Positions 1-7,066 of a DNA stretch of 64,000 nucleotides are shown piece after piece. Position 1 is the stretch's first letter; the number at the start of each line of letters is the position of its first letter. The position numbers were made by a program, and so were the translations under genes. This stretch comes from Pseudonocardia endophytica (GTDB lineage Bacteria > Actinomycetota > Actinomycetes > Mycobacteriales > Pseudonocardiaceae). The notes below the pieces were generated by a model, which did no database searches, was not told where the DNA came from, and saw nothing but the letters and a program-made list of their open reading frames with translations. The stretch covers positions 248,001 through 312,000 of the forward strand of contig NZ_SMFZ01000001.1 in NCBI RefSeq assembly GCF_004339565.1. The letters are read 5' to 3'.

Positions 1-1538
1 CCACACTGGACGGCGTCGGTCCGATCGCCGTGCTCGGGGTGTGCGCGGCGGCCGTGCTCGTGCTGGCCGGCGTCGGCGCGCTCGCCGACCGGGCGGCCGT
101 CGCCCGCTCGGAGCGCGCGGCCGAGCGCATCGGCTCCGATCTTCGACGGGCGGTGTTCGACCGTGCGGTCGCGCTGCCGGTCCGCTTCCACGACCGGCAC
201 CACAGCGGCGAGCTCGTCTCCCGCCTGACCACCGACGTCGGACGCGTCCAGGACGCGGTCACCGCGGCCACGCTCGTCGTGCTCGCCGACGGGCTGCTGG
301 TCGGCGGCACGCTCGTCGTGCTGTCACTCGTCGCCCCCGACCTGGCGCTCGTCGCGCTGCTCGTGGTGCCGCCGCTCGCGGTCGTGGCCGTCGTGCACCG
401 ACGACGGGTGCGCGCCGCGGAGAGCCGTGCCCGCGCGGCGGCCGGTGGGCTGGCGGCGCTGGCCACCGACCTGATCGGCGCCGTCCGGATCGTGCAGGTG
501 TTCAACCGCCGCGGCGCCGTGCAGGCCCGCTTCCGCGCGACCGACTCCGCCGTGCTCGACGCCCGCCTGGACGCCGTCCGGGTGCAGGCCGGCTGGGCGC
601 CGCGGGCCGATCTCGTGCTGGCCGCCGGGACCGCGCTGACGCTGGTCGTCGGCGTCCTCGACGCCCGCGCCGGCGTGATCAGCACCGGCACCCTGCTGCT
701 CGCGCTCGCCTACGTCCGCGACCTGTACGGCCCGATCCGGTCACTGGCCAAGCTCGCCGGGACGTTCGCGAAGGCCGGTGCCAGTGCCGCGCGGATCGGC
801 GCGGTGCTCGACTCCACCGAGGTCGTCGCCGACGACCCGTCCGCACCCGCCGCTCCCCCGGTCACCACCGGCGTCGGGTTCCACGGCGTGCGGTTCGGGC
901 ACGACCCGGCCCGGCCGGTGCTCGACGACGTCGACCTCCGTCTCCCGGCCCGTTCCCTGACCGCGGTCACCGGACCCAGCGGGTGCGGCAAGACGACGCT
1001 GCTCCAGCTGGTGCTGCGCCTGCACGACCCGGACGAGGGTGCCGTGACCGTCGACGGCGTCGACGTCCGCGCCTGCTCGCTGGAGTCGCTGCGCTCCCGC
1101 ATCGGCTACGTGCCCCAGGACCCGTCGCTGGTCACCGGCTCGATCGCGGACAACGTCGCGTTCGGCGGGCGCGACCTGTCCCGCGCGGCCGTCGTCGCCG
1201 CGGCCCGCGACGCCGGCGTGCTGGAGTTCGCCAACCAGCTGCAGTCCGGTGTGGACGCCGGGGTCGGCGAGGGTGGGCGGCGGCTGTCCGGTGGGCAGCA
1301 GCGCCGGGTCGCGATCGCCAGGGCCGTCGCCGGTGCGCCGCCGGTGCTGCTCGTCGACGAGCCGACGGCAGGGCTGGACCGGGCCGCCGCGGACACCGTG
1401 CTCGACGCGCTCGTCCGCGCCGGCCGCGGGCGCACCACCGTCGTCGTCACCCACGACCCGGCCGTGCTGGCCGTCGCCGACCGGGTCATCGAGCTCACCG
1501 CCCCGACGACCGTACGGAAGGAGGTGACCACGCGATGA
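1..1538 (+). CDS. ABC exporter, fused membrane and ATPase domains (5' end outside window)
   Basis: The frame is open to the left edge, so only about the last 511 residues of a roughly 580-600-residue half-transporter are visible. The first ~270 visible residues are a type I ABC exporter membrane domain with several hydrophobic helices and the coupling segment SGELVSRLTTDV. The ATPase domain follows with Walker A GPSGCGKT (about 972-995), signature RLSGGQQRR (about 1281-1307), Walker B VLLVDEPTAG and a switch His in VVVTHDP. Such exporters work as dimers in the cytoplasmic membrane and move lipids, drugs or peptides outward. The stop overlaps the start of a 31-codon ORF, and a kinase and a small membrane gene follow, so that peptide is the obvious candidate cargo. 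The family call is firm; the substrate is inferred. Confidence 0.93.
   Translation, partial: TLDGVGPIAVLGVCAAAVLVLAGVGALADRAAVARSERAAERIGSDLRRAVFDRAVALPVRFHDRHHSGELVSRLTTDVGRVQDAVTAATLVVLADGLLVGGTLVVLSLVAPDLALVALLVVPPLAVVAVVHRRRVRAAESRARAAAGGLAALATDLIGAVRIVQVFNRRGAVQARFRATDSAVLDARLDAVRVQAGWAPRADLVLAAGTALTLVVGVLDARAGVISTGTLLLALAYVRDLYGPIRSLAKLAGTFAKAGASAARIGAVLDSTEVVADDPSAPAAPPVTTGVGFHGVRFGHDPARPVLDDVDLRLPARSLTAVTGPSGCGKTTLLQLVLRLHDPDEGAVTVDGVDVRACSLESLRSRIGYVPQDPSLVTGSIADNVAFGGRDLSRAAVVAAARDAGVLEFANQLQSGVDAGVGEGGRRLSGGQQRRVAIARAVAGAPPVLLVDEPTAGLDRAAADTVLDALVRAGRGRTTVVVTHDPAVLAVADRVIELTAPTTVRKEVTTR
1518..1527 (+). promoter_or_regulatory. Near-perfect Shine-Dalgarno for the 31-aa peptide ORF
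   Basis: AAGGAGGTGA matches ten consecutive bases of the 16S anti-SD complement and lies 7 nt before the ATG at 1535. It sits inside the end of the exporter gene. It is the strongest ribosome binding site I noticed in the window and argues that the tiny ORF is heavily translated. Confidence 0.8.
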
Positions 1539-1630
1539 TGATCAAGTCTGCCGTCCTGGCCGCGACGTCCGTCCGTTCCCACGGCCGCCGCCGCACGCGG
1601 ACCCGCAGCCGCACGCGTAGCCGCGGCTGA
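1535..1630 (+). CDS. Small Arg/Ser/Thr-rich peptide, possible secreted or modified peptide precursor
   Basis: This 31-codon ORF begins in an ATGA overlap with the exporter stop, behind an excellent ribosome binding site. A second ATG follows directly at 1538. Residues 1-11 are mildly hydrophobic (MMIKSAVLAAT). Residues 18-30 are almost alternating basic and hydroxyl residues, RRRTRTRSRTRSR, ending in Gly31. There is no Cys, so a lanthionine-type product is excluded. I do not recognise the family. The exporter before it, the strong hairpin after it and a Ser/Thr kinase gene next suggest an exported peptide, perhaps phosphorylated on its SR/TR repeats. The alternative is a leader peptide controlling the downstream genes. 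The ORF is well supported by RBS and context; its function is inference. Confidence 0.6.
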   Translation: MMIKSAVLAATSVRSHGRRRTRTRSRTRSRG

Positions 1631-1637
1631 TCCCGGT

Positions 1638-1669
1638 GACCGGGGACCGGGGGCATCCGGTCCCCGGTC
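1638..1669 (+). terminator. Strong GC hairpin between peptide ORF and kinase gene (attenuator or partial terminator)
   Basis: A 13-bp perfect stem (GACCGGGGACCGG at 1638-1650 with its complement at 1657-1669) encloses a 6-nt loop. It starts 7 nt after the peptide stop codon and ends before the kinase ribosome binding site. No U-tract follows, as is common in actinomycetes. Hairpins in this position often let a precursor gene be expressed far above its downstream enzyme genes. Confidence 0.7.
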
Positions 1670-1688
1670 CCCTCCGTTCGGAGACACC

Positions 1689-2552
1689 ATGACCCTGCTC
1701 GACGCCCGCCCCGTCCACCGCACCCGCGTGGGCGCGCCGCTGGTGCCCGGCCTGCTCGCCTGGCGCCGGTTCGGCATCGGGTACCGGTGCGAGACGTGGC
1801 TGGCCTGGTCGGTCGCGCACGGCTCACCGGTCGTCGTGAAGCTGCCGCGGCCGGACCAGACCGAGCACCCGCGCGCCCGTCGTGCCCTGGACCGCGAGGC
1901 CGCCGTCCTGCGCGCGTACCCGCACCCCGACCTGCCCCGCCTGCTCGCCGACGAGCGCGACGCGGCCGTGCCGCACCTCGTCGTCGAACACGTGGACGGA
2001 CCTGCGCTCGACGAGTTGCTCGACGAGACCGGCCCTGCGGACGACCACACGGTCCTGACGCTCGCCGCCCGACTGCTCGCGCCGCTGCGCTGGCTGCACC
2101 GCCACGGCGTCGTGCACCTCGACGTGAAGCCGGCGAACGTACTGGTCCGCGACGCGCACCCGATGCTGATCGACCTCGGCTCGGCACGACCGGCGGGACG
2201 GCCCCAGCCGCCGGGGCGCCCGATCGGCTCCCCCGGCTACGCCGCACCCGAGCTGGAGGCGGGCGACCCGGTCACACCGGGAATGGATCTCTACTCGCTC
2301 GGAGTCACCGTTGCCGAGGCGCACCGCGGCGAGCTCGTGTTCGACCCGGACACGCCGGCCGGGCTCCGTCCGGACCCCGCGTTCCCGGACGGCCCCGTCG
2401 GCGATCTGCTGCGGACCCTGCTGGCCCGCGACCCGGCCGACCGGCCGGTGGACTGCGACGCCGCCCTCGACCTCGTCCGCAGCGCGGCGGACGCCACGGG
2501 ATGCCCACCCGTGACCCCCTCGTTCGTCCACCGCACCGGAGGAGCCCGATGA
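1689..2552 (+). CDS. Soluble Ser/Thr protein kinase (Hanks type, kinase domain only)
   Basis: This 287-residue protein is essentially a bare kinase domain with no membrane helix, PASTA or other sensor domain. The invariant ATP lysine is K51 in VVVKLP. The catalytic loop is HLDVKPAN with D145, so the usual HRD is HLD. The metal-binding motif is DLG (D162) rather than DFG, and GSPGYAAPEL is the activation-segment end. All catalytic residues are present, so it should be active. The start follows GGAGACACC, a reasonable ribosome binding site. It lies 58 nt after the peptide ORF and overlaps the next gene by ATGA. The substrate is unknown; the hydroxyl-rich peptide encoded just upstream is the obvious suspect. 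The family call is safe, the role speculative. Confidence 0.9.
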   Translation: MTLLDARPVHRTRVGAPLVPGLLAWRRFGIGYRCETWLAWSVAHGSPVVVKLPRPDQTEHPRARRALDREAAVLRAYPHPDLPRLLADERDAAVPHLVVEHVDGPALDELLDETGPADDHTVLTLAARLLAPLRWLHRHGVVHLDVKPANVLVRDAHPMLIDLGSARPAGRPQPPGRPIGSPGYAAPELEAGDPVTPGMDLYSLGVTVAEAHRGELVFDPDTPAGLRPDPAFPDGPVGDLLRTLLARDPADRPVDCDAALDLVRSAADATGCPPVTPSFVHRTGGAR

Positions 2553-2953
2553 CGACGACCACGACCCCCACCGGCCTGTCCGCGCCGGTCCGCGCGCTGC
2601 AGGCCACGACGACGCTCGTGCTGCTCGTGCTGGCCTGGCAGTTCGTCACGGCCGGGCAGATGATCCCGCGGGGCGGGCCGGAGGAGCTGCACGCCGCGGG
2701 CGCGATCGTGCTGCACGTGGCGTCCGGCCTGGCCGTGGTCGCCGCGTTCCTGCTGAACCGCACGGCCCGCGGGCCGTGGTGGCCGACGGTCCTGACGGCC
2801 GTCGTGTTCGTGCTGACGTTCGTGCAGGCCTACACCGGCAGCCACGGCGTCCTGGCCGTGCACGTGCCCTGCGCGATCGTGCTGACCGTCGGCTCGGTGT
2901 GGGTCGCCGCGTGGTCGTGGCTGGGGTCTACCGCTTCGGCTCGACGACGGTGA
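2549..2953 (+). CDS. Small four-helix membrane protein
   Basis: This 134-residue protein starts in an ATGA overlap with the kinase stop, behind GGAGGAGCCC. After a Thr-rich N-terminus there are four hydrophobic segments at roughly residues 20-37, 50-68, 76-95 and 103-125. Conserved-looking histidines fall in or near helices 2 and 4 (ELHAAG, VLHVAS, AVHVP). The layout resembles small actinobacterial integral membrane proteins of the DUF6220 type, but I cannot confirm that. It is the last gene of the exporter-peptide-kinase operon, so a membrane partner or immunity/sensor role is possible. Its 3' end overlaps the convergent VOC gene by 26 bp. Confidence 0.8.
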   Translation: MTTTTTPTGLSAPVRALQATTTLVLLVLAWQFVTAGQMIPRGGPEELHAAGAIVLHVASGLAVVAAFLLNRTARGPWWPTVLTAVVFVLTFVQAYTGSHGVLAVHVPCAIVLTVGSVWVAAWSWLGSTASARRR

Positions 2954-3266
2954 CGGCGTTCCCGTCCGGATCGCGGGTCGTCGCGAACCGGACGAACTCC
3001 GATACCTCGGTGATCTCGTCGAACTCGGCGGCGGTGCTCGCCATGGCGCCCTCGAGATTCTCGACGGACAGCGTCAGCTGCCCCTGACCGGCCGTGACGT
3101 GCGCGTTCTGCGCGACCTGCAGCGTGACGTCGGTGCCGAGCGTCCACTCGTGGCAGCTCGGCATCGGCACCGAGTCCGCCGGGCGGCCGAGCAGGTCGGC
3201 GTACCAGGCGACGGCGCGGTCGATGTCCGAGACGGCGAGCCCGGCGAGTACGTGGGTCGGCTGCAT
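2928..3266 (-). CDS. VOC (glyoxalase/bleomycin-resistance fold) family protein
   Basis: The start is the Met of MQPTHVLAGLAVSDI, behind GGAAGGACCACCTC, giving 112 residues. The frame stays open to 3314 but has no better start. It has the single-domain VOC pattern: two beta-alpha-beta-beta-beta units, an early SDIDRAVAWYADLLG helix and a late RDPDGNAVTVVEP strand carrying a likely metal-ligand Glu. VOC proteins bind divalent metals and act as lyases, dioxygenases or drug-binding proteins. Its place, 77 bp downstream of the reductase gene and on the same strand, suggests it belongs to the N-demethylation operon. No specific reaction can be read from the sequence. Confidence 0.85.
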   Translation of the reverse strand: MQPTHVLAGLAVSDIDRAVAWYADLLGRPADSVPMPSCHEWTLGTDVTLQVAQNAHVTAGQGQLTLSVENLEGAMASTAAEFDEITEVSEFVRFATTRDPDGNAVTVVEPKR

Positions 3267-3343
3267 GAGGTGGTCCTTCCGGTCGTGTCGGTCGTTCCAC
3301 CAGTGCCGACCCACACCGCAGGCTCAACTCATCGGTGCGACCG

Positions 3344-4282
3344 TCAGAGATCCAGTCGCAGTCTCGGGCACCCCTTCTCCGCGCGCGACACGCAGATCAT
3401 CATCGTGGCCTGCTCCTCGCGCTCGTCGTCGGTGAGCAGCGAGTCGCGGTGCTCCGCCCGGCCGTCCACGATCGTCGTCTCGCACGTCCCGCACGTGCCC
3501 TCGCGGCAGGACCAGTCCGGCAGCAGACCGTTCTCCTCGGCGACGGTCAGCACGCTGACGCCCACCGGCACGACGGCGGTGACCCCGGACGTCGCGAACT
3601 CGACCTCGAACGCCGCGTCCGGCCCGTCGGTCTCGATCGTCTTCGGCGTGAACCGCTCGACCCGCAGCGCCCCGGACGGCCACGCCGACATCCGGTCCGC
3701 GACGGCGTCGAGCAGCGGCTCCGGACCGCACGCGTAGACGAGCGTCCCCGGCTGCGGCGTGCCGAGCAGAGCGTCCAGATCGAGCAGCCCGGTCTCGTCC
3801 TGCGGTGCGACGGTCACACGGTCTCCGTGCGCGGTGAGCTCCCCGGTGAACGCCATCGACGACCGGCTGCGCCCGCCGTAGAGCAGCGTCCACTCCGCAC
3901 CGGCCCGCTCCGCCGCGTCGATCATCGGCAGGATCGGGGTGATCCCGATACCACCGGCCACGAACACGTAGCGCGCTGCCTCGTCGAGCGCGAAGTTGTT
4001 GCGCGGCAGTCCGACCTCGACGACGTCGCCGCCGTGCAGCTTGTCGTGGACGTACTCCGACCCGCCACGGCCAGCCTGCTCGCGCAGCACCCCGATCCGC
4101 CAGCGGCGCTCGTCGCCGGGCTCGGAGCACAGCGAGTACTGGCGGACGATCCCGCCCGCCATCGTCACGTCCACGTGCGCGCCGGGCGTCCATGCCGGGA
4201 GCACGCTCCCGTCGGCGGGCACCAGGGAGAGAGACACGACGCCGTCGGCCTCGTCGCGGCGCTCCTCGACGATCATGTCCAT
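3344..4282 (-). CDS. Phthalate-dioxygenase-reductase-type electron transfer protein (FMN/NAD, 2Fe-2S)
   Basis: This 312-residue reductase has three parts in order. An FMN-binding barrel holds RQYSL (about residues 46-50). The NAD-binding domain holds GGIGITPI and YACGPEPLLDAV. A C-terminal plant-type ferredoxin domain has CREGTCGTCE and a later CVS cysteine, the four 2Fe-2S ligands. It passes electrons from NAD(P)H to a Rieske oxygenase, as GbcB, CntB and related partners do. The start at 4282 follows GGGGGGAGCC at good spacing; an internal ATG at 4276 would give an exact ATGA overlap with the upstream dehydrogenase gene. Its natural partner is the oxygenase encoded at 5757-7046. Confidence 0.93.
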   Translation of the reverse strand: MDMIVEERRDEADGVVSLSLVPADGSVLPAWTPGAHVDVTMAGGIVRQYSLCSEPGDERRWRIGVLREQAGRGGSEYVHDKLHGGDVVEVGLPRNNFALDEAARYVFVAGGIGITPILPMIDAAERAGAEWTLLYGGRSRSSMAFTGELTAHGDRVTVAPQDETGLLDLDALLGTPQPGTLVYACGPEPLLDAVADRMSAWPSGALRVERFTPKTIETDGPDAAFEVEFATSGVTAVVPVGVSVLTVAEENGLLPDWSCREGTCGTCETTIVDGRAEHRDSLLTDDEREEQATMMICVSRAEKGCPRLRLDL

Positions 4283-5760
4283 GGTTGGCTCCCCCCGATG
4301 CGGGCGACGACGGTCTTGCTCGTGGTGTAGCTGTCCAGCGCGACGAGGCCGCGTTCCCGGCCGGTGCCGCTGAGCTTCGTCCCGCCGAACGGGACGGCGG
4401 TGGTGCCGCCGAAGTACTCGTTGATCATCACGTAACCGGCGTCGACGCGACCGGCCAGGCGCAGCGCCCGGTCGACGTCACGGGTGTGGATACCGGCGCC
4501 CAGCCCGTAGTCGGTGTCGTTCGCGAGCGCGACGGCCTCGTCCTCGCCGTCGAACGGCAGCACGGTGAGCACCGGGCCGAAGATCTCCTCACGGGCGATC
4601 CGCATGTCCGGCAGCACGTCCGTGAAGACGGTCGGCGCGAGGAAGTACCCGCGCTCCGGCAGGTCCCGTGCCGGGGTCGCGACCGTCGCGCCCTCGGACC
4701 GTCCGATCTCGACGTACCGGGCGACCCGGCGGTGGTGCTCGGCGGACACGAGCGGGCCGAGGTCCGGATCGTCGATCCCGGCGCCCAGCGTCAGCGCGCC
4801 GGCGCGCGCGACGATCCGCTCCACGAGCTCGTCGTGCACCGCGCGGTCGACGAGGAGCCGGGAGCCGGCATCGCAGTACTGCCCGGTGTTCGCCGTGAAG
4901 CCCACGACGATCTGGCGTGCGACGTCGTCGAGGTCGGCATCGGCGAACACCATCTGCGGGGACTTGCCACCGAGCTCGGTCACCACCGGCGTGACGTGCT
5001 CGGCGGCGGCACGCAGCACGGCGCGGCCGGTGGCGACCGAGCCGGTGAACGTGAGCGAACCGATCCCGGGGTGCGCGGCGAGCGCGGCGCCCGCCTCCGC
5101 CCCGAGTCCGGTCACGACGGTCACCGACCCGGTCGGCCAGCCCGACCCCTCGACGAGCTCCGCGAACCGCAGCGCGGTCAGCGGTGTCTGCTCGGCCGGC
5201 TTCACCACGGCCGTGTTCCCGGTGGCCAGGGCCGGGGCGACGCTGCGGCACAGCATCGACAGCGGCGCGTTCCACGGCACGATGTGCGCCGTGACGCCGA
5301 CCGGCTCGCGCACGGTGTAGGCGAGCGCCCCGGGACCGACCGGGATCGTCTCGCCCTGCACCTTGTCCGCCGCGCCGGCGTAGTAGTCGAGGTAGCCGAC
5401 GCATCCGGCGATCTCGCTGCGGGACAGCGAGAGCGGCTTGCCCGTGTCACGGGTCTCCAGCCGGGCGAACTCCTCGCGGTCCGCGTCCAGGGCGGCGGCG
5501 AGAGAGCGCAGCGCCCGGCCGCGGTCGGCCGGCGTCGTGGACCGCGTGCTCTCGAAGGCACGCCGGGCCGCCCCGACCGCCCGGTCGACGTCGGCCGCAC
5601 CGCCGCGCGCGACGTGCGCGATCGTCTCCCCCGTTGACGGGTCCTCGACGGCCAGAACACCCGGTCCGCCGGTGCCGCACCCCGCGTCGGCGTGTCGCAC
5701 CGGCTGCGACGGGTGCGGCACGCCGGGACGAGGTGCGGACGGCGGCAGCGTGGCCGTCAT
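4273..5760 (-). CDS. NAD-dependent aldehyde dehydrogenase (betaine-aldehyde-dehydrogenase-like)
   Basis: At 495 residues this is a standard ALDH. The catalytic Cys lies in NTGQYCDAGS, the general-base Glu in VTELGGKSPQ, the nucleotide-binding Asn in VPWNAP, and the C-terminal EEIFGPVLTV motif is present. The start ATG is at 5760 and overlaps the oxygenase stop by 4 nt, so the genes are translationally coupled. The proline-rich first ~30 residues are a variable extension. Between a Rieske oxygenase and its reductase it could oxidise formaldehyde or a larger aldehyde released by demethylation or chain cleavage; the sequence alone cannot tell which. Close relatives are often annotated as betaine aldehyde dehydrogenase. 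Confidence 0.92.
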   Translation of the reverse strand: MTATLPPSAPRPGVPHPSQPVRHADAGCGTGGPGVLAVEDPSTGETIAHVARGGAADVDRAVGAARRAFESTRSTTPADRGRALRSLAAALDADREEFARLETRDTGKPLSLSRSEIAGCVGYLDYYAGAADKVQGETIPVGPGALAYTVREPVGVTAHIVPWNAPLSMLCRSVAPALATGNTAVVKPAEQTPLTALRFAELVEGSGWPTGSVTVVTGLGAEAGAALAAHPGIGSLTFTGSVATGRAVLRAAAEHVTPVVTELGGKSPQMVFADADLDDVARQIVVGFTANTGQYCDAGSRLLVDRAVHDELVERIVARAGALTLGAGIDDPDLGPLVSAEHHRRVARYVEIGRSEGATVATPARDLPERGYFLAPTVFTDVLPDMRIAREEIFGPVLTVLPFDGEDEAVALANDTDYGLGAGIHTRDVDRALRLAGRVDAGYVMINEYFGGTTAVPFGGTKLSGTGRERGLVALDSYTTSKTVVARIGGSQPWT

Positions 5761-7046
5761 GCCGGGTCCGGGAACATACGCGTCATGTCGCCCTCGACGG
5801 CGTCGCCCGCCGGCACGCGGTCCACGCCGACCATCTTGTCGATCACCATGTTCTGGAACCGGTGCAGCGGTTCCTCGAACCGGAAGCACATCCGCCCGCC
5901 CCGGTAGGCCGGGTTGGACAGTCCTTCCTGGACCCGCTCGACGATCTCCAGGTCCTGGCGGTTGACCAGGTCCCAGAACTTCTCCAGCTGGTCGAGCCCC
6001 TCCGCATCGGCGGGCGACTCCGGGTGCGTGAGCAGCACCGCCGTCTCCACCGTCCGGTCCGGTGCGACCGGCTTGTTCAGCAGCACGAACGCGTGGTTGG
6101 GCAGCACGACGATCGCGCAGCTCGGGAACAGCCAGACGAACCGGCCGCTGTCCGCGTCGGTGCCGCTCAGCGAGCTCAGCGGCGCGAGACCGTCCCAGCC
6201 GCCCGCGTCGCCGTTGCTCGACACCGGCGTCGTGCACATGCCCGTGTACATCCCGGGGCCCTGCCAGCGGTAGTGGTCGGAGAACTTGGACACCTGGTTG
6301 AGCTCCGGGTGCACCCAGGGCAGGTGGTAGTACTCCATGAAGTTCTCGCCGACGAGCTTGTAGTTCGCGGAGACCTCGTAGGTGTTGCGGCGTTGCGGCA
6401 TCCAGCTCTCGAGCCGGTAGTCGGCGAAGCGCTCCGGCAGGTCGCCGAGCTGGGTGGACAGCGGGCCGGCCCCCGGGTCGAGGTTGACGAACAGCAGGAA
6501 GCCCCACTCGTCGACGGAGACCTGGAGCAGCCCGTAGTCGGCCCGGTCGAAGTTGCGCGCGACGGACGTGTCGAACACGGCCTCCTCGCCCGCCGGCACG
6601 TCGGAGCCCTCGAACAGCGGCGTGCCCAGGCACGTTCCGTCCGTGTCGTAGGTCCAGTTGTGGTACGGGCAGCGGATGCGCCCGCGGTGCCCGACCTCGC
6701 GCGCGTCGGCGTCGAGCAGCTTCGTGGCGCGGTGGCGGCAGACGTTGTGGAATCCGCGCAGCTCGCCGTGCCGGTTACGGGTGACGATCACCGAGCGGCC
6801 GGCGACGTCGACGACGACGCACCGACCGGGCTTGTCGACGTCCGCGGTGAACCCGACGGCGACCCAGCCGCTGGTGAACACGCGCTCCTGCTCGAGCGCG
6901 AAGAACTCCGGCGAGGTGTACGCGTCCGGGATCAGGGTCGACGCGAGCTCGACCGGCAGCCGGGTCTGCCGGTAGATCTCCTCGTCGGTGAAGAGAGCCG
7001 GATCGATCGGCCGAGCGGGCAGGACGGAGTTCGGGTCGGTCGTCAT
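5757..7046 (-). CDS. Rieske non-heme iron oxygenase, alpha subunit (quaternary-amine / N-demethylase type)
   Basis: This 429-residue protein has the Rieske cluster motif CRH ... CPYH (about residues 95-120). The mononuclear iron site is YHLPWVHP, completed by a C-terminal Asp probably in NRQDLEIV. The bridging acid between the two centres appears to be Glu (ENFMEYYH), as in carnitine oxygenase CntA, rather than the usual Asp. Proteins of this shape include glycine betaine (GbcA), stachydrine and carnitine monooxygenases, which remove or cleave at N-methyl groups using O2. The start follows AAGGGAG, 20 nt after the amine-oxidase stop, and the stop overlaps the ALDH start. No beta subunit is encoded, consistent with the homotrimeric group. 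The substrate is not determinable here; the hut operon nearby hints at a methylated histidine. Confidence 0.92.
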   Translation of the reverse strand: MTTDPNSVLPARPIDPALFTDEEIYRQTRLPVELASTLIPDAYTSPEFFALEQERVFTSGWVAVGFTADVDKPGRCVVVDVAGRSVIVTRNRHGELRGFHNVCRHRATKLLDADAREVGHRGRIRCPYHNWTYDTDGTCLGTPLFEGSDVPAGEEAVFDTSVARNFDRADYGLLQVSVDEWGFLLFVNLDPGAGPLSTQLGDLPERFADYRLESWMPQRRNTYEVSANYKLVGENFMEYYHLPWVHPELNQVSKFSDHYRWQGPGMYTGMCTTPVSSNGDAGGWDGLAPLSSLSGTDADSGRFVWLFPSCAIVVLPNHAFVLLNKPVAPDRTVETAVLLTHPESPADAEGLDQLEKFWDLVNRQDLEIVERVQEGLSNPAYRGGRMCFRFEEPLHRFQNMVIDKMVGVDRVPAGDAVEGDMTRMFPDPA

Positions 7047-7066
7047 CTCGGTGTCTCCCTTCGGTG

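Noticed and set aside
1535-2953. Lanthipeptide-type reading of the peptide-kinase operon
   Set aside because: The peptide has no Cys and the kinase has neither lyase nor cyclase domains. No HopA1-like partner is present.
3266-3314. Longer VOC protein from the ATG at 3314
   Set aside because: The extra N-terminal His/Trp/Arg-rich residues are unlike the family, and the ATG at 3266 has a good ribosome binding site.
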